Numbered from the stretch's first letter, positions 29,401 through 35,947 are shown. The stretch is 64,000 bases of DNA from Eubacterium oxidoreducens (GCF_900104415.1 NZ_FMXR01000010.1:1-64000), one strand, 5' to 3'. Numbers and translations are program-made. Notes: generated by a model from the letters alone, not told the origin.

Positions 29401-29952
29401 GCCTGCGCCGACAAAGAACTGTTCAACATCCATAGGCTGCATATTCACTCTACGAATTCCCTTAAACAAAAGCTTCATCTCGCTTTTCTCTTTCATCATC
29501 AGCTTATCCATGAAAGAACTTTTAAAAAACGAAATTACCTCTTCTGGTTTTTCTTCATAAACATTGTATAAGTCACTCAAACTCTCAACTTTTTGTCCAC
29601 CACAATACAAAGGTTGAGAGATTACACTTACTTCAAAAGGAATTGTATACTCGCCTCTATTAAGCACCAAAACAAAATCACCGGACAATTTCGTTCCCTC
29701 CGGGCATGCTCTAACCACAAAAGGAACCTCCTCACTTAATCCGCTGATTTTATCTTTTCCACATATCACATTCGAATTTGTAGACAATATGCCCCCTCGA
29801 AATGCAATTTGATTTACACTATGAACTTGAAAAGATCCTTGATACTCCTCATCCGGTTCTATCTCTATTCTTATCTCCTCATGTGAGAAACGAACCTGTG
29901 CTTTTTCCTGTGATACCTTACCTAAAGAAAGGTCTTGAATTGCTTTTCTCAT
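26407..29952 (-). CDS. DUF5717 family large protein, function unknown
   Basis: This is the largest complete gene of the window, 1181 residues. The N-terminal third (about 1-300) is beta-rich with Ig-like or sandwich character (EIRIEIEPDEEYQGSFQVHSV, FVLVLNRGEYTIPFEVSVIS). The rest is almost wholly helical, with TPR or solenoid-like spacing, and ends in another beta-rich part (about 1060-1181). No signal peptide or membrane segment is visible, so it is probably cytoplasmic. It is the first gene of the four-gene unit, 12 bases ahead of the DUF5716 ATPase. The start ATG has AAGG seven bases upstream. Confidence 0.8.
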   Translation of the reverse strand: MRKAIQDLSLGKVSQEKAQVRFSHEEIRIEIEPDEEYQGSFQVHSVNQIAFRGGILSTNSNVICGKDKISGLSEEVPFVVRACPEGTKLSGDFVLVLNRGEYTIPFEVSVISQPLYCGGQKVESLSDLYNVYEEKPEEVISFFKSSFMDKLMMKEKSEMKLLFKGIRRVNMQPMDVEQFFVGAGLKEQVHITLEKEKEHIFRPAMNEQLFLNVKKSPIGYTMLEVFSDHDAVRFEKANYTSFDFVGNQLQIPFNIEETKLHAGNNFIGITVKGPFDCLKYCLEVSMNKKKMKPSFDVELLSQLDIKNMPGEYERKKLLRYLINTYVEYRLGRCPGADWLVHSREVLRRMHLNGEQAVLAKLYEMHMMILNRQKKSASIYLQQFYEELSLHDNRNRAYFHYLQTLLDPDKAFVRKQFDIVRNLYMQEKDPMIFWMISLMTKQYEGDADRLSDIDMFMREGHPVVVLYLEAYLLVKDQPYLLTKMGNFEVQLLCWMDKMQLLDERFAMELAKLSENVLRLDYRVLKLLKKAYFMTRADEVLQALVRYMVNNRIFTEEAYKWYLLSVKKQLKVNRLYEGLLYAIPDRTCEFPKEAVLYFERNHNLQVAYKAKFFALLLENKDRYANVYDSLQEEMVEFAAKNILEHAMDTNFVYLYEHILKDAQLKMDVAEELGTYLFRYKIKVKVPAIVRAYVISEPMESIKMYPVKDNETIVTIYPGIYKIILEDYLGRRFSLDSMIEIEPLVNRKAMMEVCENRKLNTLAMKLLHVGNVEEYEKYEEEYYQLCENEEIAHDFKKKLQATIVERLLQIKEYRVLHDCVIRAQFKQPDKSFASELMKVYLRGGFYTKAFELLRQYPGLTLHTEELERIIVALISEDNQAPELLMYAYELFKKGKNNEILLGYLCQHYNGALKDMLEIWHSAKEFSIDTFEFEGRLLIMMLFTDQYVEEFDTIVEEYYQSDGNSMLIMAAMNYVSHAYVTEKIEKVDKYKSQLQLMYMQNKSISMIARIALMKYIICNGCQDDVDEKCLEELLEDAIERNLYFPFYANLPHKLKENYLLEGISVIAFYGEHEDQVTAYLGKNNSLGSRKLQEMCDGIFCCPIILFEWESLPVTISYTRKRVMHMQETIVLHGHKEVNASLTRIGELERLYRFSKEDNELSFRNELEKFLYMDQTIKEQYTLMED

Positions 29953-30042
29953 CCATATGCCTTACCTTTCATTGTCTAGTTAAAATTATATACGAAGTCA
30001 TCGCCTTAGGCAATGGAGTATCTATCTAATTTTATTTTCCTG

Positions 30043-30071
30043 TTGCAAAAACAAATTATTATTGCTAGAAT
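30043..30071 (+). promoter_or_regulatory. Promoter of the HxlR-type regulator
   Basis: TTGCAA (30043-30048) and TAGAAT (30066-30071) are spaced by 17 bases, with an extended TGC before the -10 box. The transcription start would fall at about 30078, at the edge of the operator palindrome. Confidence 0.6.
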
Positions 30072-30077
30072 ATATTT

Positions 30078-30098
30078 TAGTTACATTCTAGTAACCTA
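30078..30098. promoter_or_regulatory. Putative HxlR operator (autoregulation)
   Basis: GTTAC-ATTCTA-GTAAC (30080-30095) is an inverted repeat directly after the -10 box. Its two halves in extended form, GTTACATT and GTAACCTA, recur upstream of the cupin-operon promoter at 35735-35742 and 35708-35715. Placement at the transcription start suggests autorepression. Confidence 0.55.
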
Positions 30099-30122
30099 AT
30101 AACTTTTAAGGAGTTTTAATAT

Positions 30123-30545
30123 ATGGAACCAGTTAATCCTTATCATTTTGTTACAGGCTGCATTTCCGGCAAATGGAAAATGACCATCCTGCACCACATC
30201 CATCACTATGGTAAAATTCGTTTTAACGAAACAAAAAAAACCCTTCATGTCAGTGAAAAGGTTTTAAGCCAACAATTAAAAGAATTAACACATGATGGTT
30301 TAGTGGAAAGAATTCAATATAATACAATCCCATTAAAGGTCGAATACATTCTCACCCCTCTTGGCGAGGATTTAATCCCGGCTCTTGACATTCTTTATAT
30401 ATGGTCAATCCGCCGGATGGCTGATTTAAATATGGAGATAGACTTAGATGCTTTCAAAGTTCATACTGAACAAAAATACGAAGATCAACTTATGAGCATT
30501 ATGGATGCTTATATGGAAAAGCAAAAACTGTCTCGAAACGAATAA
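30123..30545 (+). CDS. HxlR-family winged-helix transcriptional regulator
   Basis: This 140-residue DNA-binding protein has the HxlR layout: CISGKWKMTIL near residue 13, RFNETKKTLHVSEKVLSQQLKEL as the recognition-helix region, and VEYILTPLGEDL leading into the dimerisation helix. A single Cys (residue 13) sits close to GKW, but not at the position of the redox Cys of YodB or CatR. HxlR regulators commonly respond to aldehydes, quinones or phenols. Its location beside a phloroglucinol-type cluster and the shared 8-mers suggest it controls that cluster. That is inference. Confidence 0.9.
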   Translation: MEPVNPYHFVTGCISGKWKMTILHHIHHYGKIRFNETKKTLHVSEKVLSQQLKELTHDGLVERIQYNTIPLKVEYILTPLGEDLIPALDILYIWSIRRMADLNMEIDLDAFKVHTEQKYEDQLMSIMDAYMEKQKLSRNE

Positions 30546-30550
30546 CTGGC

Positions 30551-30581
30551 AAGGATTTCTCATAAGAGAAATCCTTTTTTT
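30551..30581 (+). terminator. Terminator of the HxlR gene
   Basis: A perfect eleven-base stem (AAGGATTTCTC, loop ATAA, GAGAAATCCTT) is followed by a T-run, starting six bases after the stop codon. Confidence 0.9.
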
Positions 30582-30711
30582 GGGCTCATAATGCACTATT
30601 TAACCCACATCTTTTTCGATTGTCAAGACTCGCTTTTCATAATCATCTCTTATTCATTTAAAGTATCTTATTTTTCCAAAATGGATAATTTCAACAAAAA
30701 AACATAAATAT

Positions 30712-30741
30712 TTGACAAAATTTAAGTTGATATCATATAGA
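30712..30741 (+). promoter_or_regulatory. Promoter of the beta-keto acid cleavage enzyme gene
   Basis: A consensus TTGACA (30712-30717) and TATAGA (30736-30741) are spaced by 18 bases. The predicted leader of about 90 bases includes a stem at about 30775-30798 (CTGG-TGTG against CGCA-CCAG with one bulge) and a short palindrome TTGTA-G-TACAA at 30755-30765. Confidence 0.5.
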
Positions 30742-30839
30742 AATATACAATTTTTTGTAGTACAATACTATTATCTGGGTGTGTATAGTTCGCACCAGGA
30801 AATATTTTCAAATCCATATAATAAAAGGAGATATTCGAA

Positions 30840-31697
30840 ATGGACAAAGCATTTAGAAACAAAAGAATTATTACTGCAGCAGTAACAGGTGCATGGCCTA
30901 AAAAGGAAAACAATCCTAACGTACCAATGACACCAGAAGAAATCGCTGATGATGTTTACGCTTGTTGGAAAGCCGGCGCTGCTATCGCTCATCTTCATAT
31001 GAGAGATGATGACGGAAACGGTGTAATGGATCCAGTTCGTTTCAAGAAGACGAAAGAGCTCATCGAAACAAAATATCCGGATTGCGATATCATCATCAAC
31101 ATGACAACATCCGGTGACATCCATGCAGATGATGAAATTCGTGTAGCTCACGTAAAAGAATTAAAGCCTGAAATGGCTTCCTATGACTGCGGTTCTATGA
31201 ACTGGCTTCATAGCGGACTGTTCATTAACAGCCCTAAATTCCTTGAAGACTGCGGACTTTTATTCCAGGAATTAAATGTTAAGCCTGAAATCGAAGCTTT
31301 CGATCCTGGTATGATTGCTAACGCAGCATACTATATCAAGAAGGGTGTTCTGAAAACTCCTGTACACTTCCAGTTCTGCATGGGTTGTGCAAACGGAATC
31401 ACAGGTACAATGAAGAACCTTGTATTCATGAAAGAAACAGCTGAAGAATTAGTTGGTAAAGATAACTTTACATGGTCTTGCTTCGGTGTAGGTCATTCTG
31501 CAATGGAAATGATGTATGGTGCCGTAGCTATGGGCGGAAGCATCCGTGTAGGTATGGAAGACAACGTAATGTACTCTAAAGGTGTATTAGCTGAAAGCAA
31601 CGCTCAGTTCGTTGAAAGAGCTAAGAGAGTTATCGAAGAGTTCGGTTGCGAAGTTGCTACTCCAGACGAAGCTCGTCAGATGCTTAACTTAAAATAA
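30840..31697 (+). CDS. Beta-keto acid cleavage enzyme, probable triacetate acetoacetate-lyase
   Basis: This 285-residue protein belongs to the BKACE family (formerly DUF849), zinc enzymes that convert a beta-keto acid plus acetyl-CoA into acetoacetate and a new acyl-CoA. The zinc ligands are in AHLHMRD (His 51 and 53), and the C-terminal GGSIRVGMEDN and VATPDEAR are family hallmarks. Substrate cannot be read from sequence. The neighbouring SDR, cyclase and 3-hydroxyacid dehydrogenase match the anaerobic phloroglucinol pathway, so the likely reaction is 3,5-dioxohexanoate plus acetyl-CoA to acetoacetate plus acetoacetyl-CoA. The ribosome site is AAAAGGAG about nine bases before the ATG. Confidence 0.85.
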   Translation: MDKAFRNKRIITAAVTGAWPKKENNPNVPMTPEEIADDVYACWKAGAAIAHLHMRDDDGNGVMDPVRFKKTKELIETKYPDCDIIINMTTSGDIHADDEIRVAHVKELKPEMASYDCGSMNWLHSGLFINSPKFLEDCGLLFQELNVKPEIEAFDPGMIANAAYYIKKGVLKTPVHFQFCMGCANGITGTMKNLVFMKETAEELVGKDNFTWSCFGVGHSAMEMMYGAVAMGGSIRVGMEDNVMYSKGVLAESNAQFVERAKRVIEEFGCEVATPDEARQMLNLK

Positions 31698-31712
31698 TCC
31701 GGAGGTGTCTAT

Positions 31713-31901
31713 ATGACTTACGGAGCACTTTACTGGTATTATGAATGTCCAAAATGTGGCAAGAAGTTCAAATATGCAACCGATTTATTTGCATTATTCG
31801 GTGATGACTTTGGACATTGTCCTAAGTGTGACGAACCAGGAACTTTCTTAAAAGAAGGCGCTATCCAAAAGGATGACAACGAATTTGAGGAAGTTGATTA
31901 A
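31713..31901 (+). CDS. Small zinc-ribbon (rubredoxin-like) protein
   Basis: This 62-residue protein has two CPKC knuckles, at about residues 12 and 36 (YECPKCGKKF and HCPKCDEPG), spaced as in zinc ribbons or rubredoxins. The C-terminus is acidic. It starts 15 bases after the cleavage-enzyme gene with a GGAGG site, so the two are co-translated. A role as a metal donor, a subunit or an electron carrier is possible, but nothing in the sequence decides. Rubredoxins usually have CPxCG in both knuckles, and here the second reads CPKCD. Confidence 0.8.
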   Translation: MTYGALYWYYECPKCGKKFKYATDLFALFGDDFGHCPKCDEPGTFLKEGAIQKDDNEFEEVD

Positions 31902-31915
31902 TGTAAGCTGACTTA

Positions 31916-31953
31916 AACCTGTATGTATCGCAAGATACATACAGGTTTTTTTA
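31916..31953 (+). terminator. Terminator of the plus-strand catabolic unit
   Basis: A perfect 14-base stem (AACCTGTATGTATC against its complement) with loop GCAA is followed by a T-run. It stands back to back with the minus-strand terminator at 32014-32055. Confidence 0.95.
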
Positions 31954-32013
31954 TACCCCACGTTCCAAGCAAGCACATAGAGTTAAAAATCCGTTAGCAA
32001 TTACGCCGCCAGG

Positions 32014-32055
32014 AACAAAAAAAAAGACTGCCGCGATAAGATCACGACAGTCTTT
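32014..32055 (-). terminator. Terminator of the minus-strand catabolic operon
   Basis: On the minus strand AAAGACTG (32048-32055) pairs with CAGTCTTT (32023-32030) around a further paired core with G-T wobbles. A run of nine T follows. It ends the cupin-SDR-dehydrogenase-cyclase transcript. Confidence 0.9.
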
Positions 32056-32084
32056 AATGATTTCACGTTTTTTAAGGTTATTGA

Positions 32085-33095
32085 TTAGATAAGAGATGCA
32101 TCAAATTTCTGATAATCATCAAATCCGAACTGTTCTCTATCCTGAGCACCAGTTCCGCAATACAGATATGTTCTTTCTGGAACATCATTGATATCATCTT
32201 CATCAATACGAGCTACGCAACGAGCCATAGAGCCGTCACCCATGTACCAACGAAGTGGGAAGCAGAAGAATTCGAAATCTTTCTTTCCGCATACTTTATC
32301 AAGATCTCCACCAAGGTTTTCAACACCTACGATACCATGTCCAAGCATTGTCTTATGGCAAGGCTCCCATGTACCCCAGCATCCGATTGCTTCAAGTGGT
32401 CCATATAATTCATCATATTTTTCCTGACCAAAAGTCTCAATAAAGAGTTCTTTGTCAAAACGAGCATATGATTCTTTACCAAATTCTTCGATATATTCTT
32501 CAGTAATAGGTCTTCCAGAAGCACCAAGAAGGTTCATTCTAGTCATACCATTGTTACCCATAGCTGTATGAAGAGGATGATCCAGAGCCTGCATATCCAT
32601 AGCTACACACTTAACGCCATGTTTAACAAACCAGATACCAGCTTCACGTCCAGTACCGCATGAATAATGATAATACTCTTTAGAATCATCAAATTTTCTA
32701 TGCATTCCTGTGCAAAGGCAAAGAACTTTATCTTTTAAGTAATCAGATTCAGGATCAATACCCATGTTCTTACAAGCCTGATCAAGATGCTTATCTGTAA
32801 TAAGTTCCCAACGCTTAACAAATGTAAGGTCTAAACATACAGCTGTACCTGTATAAGCATCTACAGCCATTTCATGTGTATAACGAGCTCTTCTTCCATC
32901 GAACTCTCTTTCCATAACGTGACGAGGTGCATCACAGTGAGTACCTGTATGCATTGTACATCCGATGTACTGTGTTAATACGCCACCTTTTGCCATTGAG
33001 TGCTTGCTGTCGATAACTGGCTTATCGAAATAAGGCCATCTTGGAATCTCTGCACTAAAAGGATGTGTTAAGTCTACCCATACTTTCTTTCCCAT
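32085..33095 (-). CDS. Cyclase-family metal hydrolase, probable dihydrophloroglucinol cyclohydrolase
   Basis: This 336-residue protein has the family metal site HTGTHCDAPRH (His 49, His 53, Asp 55, His 59) and the N-terminal VDLTHPFS. The family includes kynurenine formamidase and isatin hydrolase, which open amide or ring bonds with zinc or manganese. It is longer than kynurenine formamidase (about 210 residues). Beside a phloroglucinol-reductase-like SDR, the expected reaction is hydrolytic ring opening of dihydrophloroglucinol to 3-hydroxy-5-oxohexanoate. The family assignment is strong. The substrate is inferred from context. Confidence 0.82.
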   Translation of the reverse strand: MGKKVWVDLTHPFSAEIPRWPYFDKPVIDSKHSMAKGGVLTQYIGCTMHTGTHCDAPRHVMEREFDGRRARYTHEMAVDAYTGTAVCLDLTFVKRWELITDKHLDQACKNMGIDPESDYLKDKVLCLCTGMHRKFDDSKEYYHYSCGTGREAGIWFVKHGVKCVAMDMQALDHPLHTAMGNNGMTRMNLLGASGRPITEEYIEEFGKESYARFDKELFIETFGQEKYDELYGPLEAIGCWGTWEPCHKTMLGHGIVGVENLGGDLDKVCGKKDFEFFCFPLRWYMGDGSMARCVARIDEDDINDVPERTYLYCGTGAQDREQFGFDDYQKFDASLI

Positions 33096-33141
33096 TTAAA
33101 TTTTCCTCCATTTTAAATAAATTTAATGTCTTTTATAAAAT

Positions 33142-33171
33142 TGTGCCGAAGTGATGCCTCGCTCCGGCACA
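33142..33171 (-). other. Intercistronic hairpin between dehydrogenase and cyclase genes
   Basis: TGTGCCG (33142-33148) pairs with CGGCACA (33165-33171), loop of 16 bases, followed on the minus strand by AATTTTAT. It could be a leaky terminator or an mRNA-stabilising or processing element. Confidence 0.6.
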
Positions 33172-33199
33172 CTTTTACCGTTACTATTTATTGCGAATC

Positions 33200-34147
33200 T
33201 TACTTATTATATAACATTTTAATGAGATACTCATTAAGTCCGCCATTAATATTAGCAATTTCCTCATCTGTATACTTCATGAAGCCTTCATGAACACCAT
33301 CTACTGCTTCTGCTCTAAATCCATTCTTTCCAGCATCAAGCATTTCTTTTAATAATGGTGATGCATCATGTCTGTCTTCAAGATCCTTAAGTACATAGCT
33401 ATGAATATTATATGTCAACTGTGTACTTACCATATCTGAATTAACAAGTGGTGGTAAGTAAGGAAGTCTAAGTCCAAAGCTGTACTTGCAAGCATCATCA
33501 ACAGTCTTAGCATCCGCAATTCCTCTTTCTACAATCGAAATTGCTTCACGCCATAATGCATGCTGCATTCTGTTTGCAATAAAACCAGGAACGTCTTTTT
33601 TACAAAGAACAGGCTTCTTACCAGCTTTTGTAAGAACATCCATAACTGTCTGAGCAACCTCATCTGTTGTAGCATCAGTCTTAACAACTTCAACCAATGG
33701 AATAAGGAATGCTGGGTTCCAGAAATGTGTTCCACAAAGTCTTTCTCTATGCTTACACTTAGAAGAAATCTCTGTAGGGCTCATTACAGAAGTATTTGTA
33801 CAGAAGATTGTATCTTCAGCAACAACTTCTTCAAGCTGAGCAAACAAATTCTGCTTCATTTCCATATCTTCAAGAACACACTCTACAACGAGTTCAGCGT
33901 TTTTAACACCCTCACTCTGCATATCTTTTGTAAAGCTGATCTTAGAAACAATCTTATCAACATCTGCTTCCGTAACGATGCCTTTTTCAACTAAAAGCTT
34001 CATATTACCACGAACTTTAGCTTCAACATCTACATCAAAAACATCATATACCGTTACATTAGCTCCGTCGAGTCCAGCAAGAATCTGAGCAATTGCACTA
34101 CCCATCATTCCGCCGCCACAAACGAGAAAATTCTTAATTTCTTTCAT
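33200..34147 (-). CDS. 3-hydroxyacyl-CoA-dehydrogenase-like enzyme, probable 3-hydroxy-5-oxohexanoate dehydrogenase
   Basis: This is a 315-residue NAD-dependent dehydrogenase. The N-terminal Rossmann motif is CGGGMMGSAIA, the catalytic His is in CGTHFWNPAFLIPLVEV (His 141), and the C-terminal helical domain contains GFIANRMQHALWREA. The HFWNP form is seen in members acting on free hydroxyacids, such as carnitine dehydrogenase and lambda-crystallin relatives, rather than fatty acyl-CoA. Between the cyclase and SDR genes, the likely step is oxidation of 3-hydroxy-5-oxohexanoate to triacetate. A fatty-acid beta-oxidation role is less likely because no thiolase, crotonase or acyl-CoA dehydrogenase is nearby. 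Confidence 0.83.
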   Translation of the reverse strand: MKEIKNFLVCGGGMMGSAIAQILAGLDGANVTVYDVFDVDVEAKVRGNMKLLVEKGIVTEADVDKIVSKISFTKDMQSEGVKNAELVVECVLEDMEMKQNLFAQLEEVVAEDTIFCTNTSVMSPTEISSKCKHRERLCGTHFWNPAFLIPLVEVVKTDATTDEVAQTVMDVLTKAGKKPVLCKKDVPGFIANRMQHALWREAISIVERGIADAKTVDDACKYSFGLRLPYLPPLVNSDMVSTQLTYNIHSYVLKDLEDRHDASPLLKEMLDAGKNGFRAEAVDGVHEGFMKYTDEEIANINGGLNEYLIKMLYNK

Positions 34148-34179
34148 TATTTATCTCTCCTATCATTTTGTTAAATGTT

Positions 34180-34209
34180 TTGCCACCCTCAACACACTTC
34201 ATGTGGCAA
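34180..34209 (-). other. Intercistronic hairpin between SDR and dehydrogenase genes
   Basis: TTGCCAC (34180-34186) pairs with GTGGCAA (34203-34209), loop of 16 bases, in the 76-base gap. On the minus strand AACATTTAAC follows, not a good T-run. Confidence 0.6.
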
Positions 34210-34223
34210 CCCCTAAACAAAAA

Positions 34224-35042
34224 TTAGCATACAAGATATCCACCAGAGCAGTCGCAAGCTGCACCTGTGATAAAGTTAGAAGCATCTGAAGAAAGGAACA
34301 TAGCGTATCCAGCAAAATCTTCAGGCTCTGCAAGACGTCCGATAGGCTCTCTCTTTAAGAAATTCTTGTATACTTCAGAGTTAACATCAAACATCCATTC
34401 AGTTAATTCAGAACGGAATACTGTTGGGCAGATTGCATTGATATTGATACCGTATTTAGCAGAAAGATCGCAAGCCATAGAAGCAATCATCATATCTGCG
34501 CCACCCTTTGATGTACAATATCCTGTGTATCCTGCCATACCTCTCTTAGATCTCTGAGATGTAGCAACAACAATCTTTCCACCTTTTCCTGATTCAGGTG
34601 TTTTTCCACCAAGCTGATCAACCATCTGTTGAGCAACATATTTACAAATAATATATACTGACTTACAATCAGCATCCATGATGTACTGCCAATCTTCAAC
34701 TGACTGTTCCAGAATATTAGCTGGCTTGTTGAATCCATGGCAAACTGCAAGGATATCAATTCTTCCGTAAGCTTTTACTGCATCAGCGATGAGTTTTTTA
34801 ACATCATCTTCTTTAGCTGGATCAGCTGAGATTGCTGTACAGTCAATTCCTTCTGCCTTGAATTCTTCTACAAGCGCATCAAGCTTACCCTGATTACGTC
34901 CTGTTAAAACAACCTTAGCTCCGTTATAACCGTATGTCTTTGCAAGAACTTTTCCTAAAGCTCCTGTTGCTCCAGTTACTAATGCAACCTTTCCTTCTAC
35001 GGAAAACATATTTGTTACAAATTCCTTATTGCATGGTACCAT
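34224..35042 (-). CDS. Short-chain dehydrogenase, probable phloroglucinol reductase
   Basis: This 272-residue SDR has the cofactor motif TGATGALG, the catalytic Ser 162 (ATSQR) and Tyr 175/Lys 179 (YCTSK). The usual NNAG is replaced by VCHGFN, which sets it apart from FabG-type reductases. Phloroglucinol reductases of anaerobes are NADPH-dependent SDRs, and this one is next to the other three pathway families. The start ATG 35042 follows AAGGAGG by ten bases. Gluconate or 3-oxoacyl reductase activity cannot be excluded from sequence alone. Confidence 0.82.
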
Positions 35043-35085
35043 TGTAAAAAATCCTCCTTAAAATAAATCATGTAATTTGTTTAAT

Positions 35086-35112
35086 TTAGGAAGCCTTTCC
35101 AAGGCTCCCTAA
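35086..35112 (-). other. Intercistronic hairpin between cupin and SDR genes
   Basis: TTAGG-AAGCCTT (35086-35097) pairs with AAGGCTC-CCTAA (35101-35112) with a single mismatch and a three-base loop. It lies in a 117-base gap. It is a strong stem without a following T-run, so processing or mRNA protection is as likely as termination. Confidence 0.65.
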
Positions 35113-35159
35113 TTTATCTAGAACAGGCTATTACCCAATGTTCCCTTTTAAGATTAGTC

Positions 35160-35573
35160 TTATACTCCTGGATATGTGATAATTACAAGAGTCTTTACAG
35201 CATAATCTGTTTCATTTTCGAAATAACGCTCTTCGTTTGGTCCCATGAAGAAACAATCTCCAACATTAAGTTTCCAATAATGTCCTTCATAATACTTAGG
35301 ATCCTTTGCTAAGTTAGCATCAATTTCTTCTTTAGATACATCTTTTAATGTAGCATCCTTAACAGTCATCTGACCTTCAAGAATGTAATAAACTTTTTCA
35401 CATGCATTGTCAGCATATCCCCAACCTGCACCACCATGTGGCTCAAAGTGAGACATTCCAACCCAGAACTTCTCAGCTCCTGTAACATCTTTTCCTGAGA
35501 ATCTTCTCAGAACGACATCATGATGTCCTGGTGCTTCATATACTGTTGCTTCTTCAAACGTAACTTTCTTCAT
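35160..35573 (-). CDS. Cupin-fold protein, first gene of the catabolic operon
   Basis: This 137-residue single-domain cupin has a first metal-binding half in SHFEPHGGAGWGYADNACEK (His 42, His 46) and a second in LNVGDCFFMGPNEERYF. Cupins of this size can be isomerases, lyases or ligand sensors. Its place as promoter-proximal gene ahead of the SDR suggests a role in the pathway, perhaps handling an aromatic or keto intermediate. No reaction can be assigned. The ribosome site AAGGAGT lies eight bases before the ATG. Confidence 0.78.
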   Translation of the reverse strand: MKKVTFEEATVYEAPGHHDVVLRRFSGKDVTGAEKFWVGMSHFEPHGGAGWGYADNACEKVYYILEGQMTVKDATLKDVSKEEIDANLAKDPKYYEGHYWKLNVGDCFFMGPNEERYFENETDYAVKTLVIITYPGV

Positions 35574-35665
35574 TTCTAGTTACTCCTTTCCAATATGAAA
35601 TAATGATCTGGTCTTATGACCTGTGATTCCATTAAGGAAACCCTCATGAAATCCCTTATGTTCCT

Positions 35666-35694
35666 AGTATAATTAAGATTCACTTTTTATGCAA
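35666..35694 (-). promoter_or_regulatory. Promoter of the cupin-SDR-dehydrogenase-cyclase operon
   Basis: On the minus strand TTGCAT (35689-35694) and TATACT (35666-35671) are exactly 17 bases apart. The leader to the cupin start is about 85 bases and includes a small hairpin GGTC-ATAA-GACC near 35609-35620. Confidence 0.65.
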
Positions 35695-35707
35695 TACAGA
35701 CAAAGTT

Positions 35708-35742
35708 GTAACCTAGAAACCTCAAGGTAACTATGTTACATT
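35708..35742. promoter_or_regulatory. Putative HxlR-box region upstream of the cupin promoter
   Basis: This region contains GTAACCTA (35708-35715) and the inverted repeat GTAAC-TAT-GTTAC (35727-35739), which runs into GTTACATT (35735-35742). Both 8-mers also occur in the palindrome at the HxlR promoter. It lies upstream of the -35 box, the usual place for an activator, whereas the HxlR site overlaps its own start. Confidence 0.5.
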
Positions 35743-35947
35743 TTGCCTATAATCAAGGCTTTTTATATTGTTTTTTAATACATTTTGTCAATTTTACACA
35801 AGACTTTTGTAAAAACCTTTGTGTATGAATGAATATTTTTGTCTATTTTTTTTTCGTAATTCACTTGATTTTTTCTTCGCAATTTATACCGTAAATGTTT
35901 ACTATACTTTTTGTCGAACTTTATATTTTTTTAAGAAAATTGTATGT
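35743..35947. other. AT-rich intergenic stretch with no recognised gene
   Basis: About 200 bases, very rich in T runs, lie between the operator region and the terminator of the activase operon. I see no supported gene, RNA or repeat. The short open frames here have low complexity and no ribosome site. Confidence 0.5.

Noticed and set aside
33200-34147. Fatty-acid beta-oxidation or butyrate-pathway 3-hydroxybutyryl-CoA dehydrogenase
   Set aside because: No thiolase, crotonase, acyl-CoA dehydrogenase or electron-transfer flavoprotein genes are nearby, and the HFWNP motif with the SDR, cyclase and BKACE context favours a free-hydroxyacid role.
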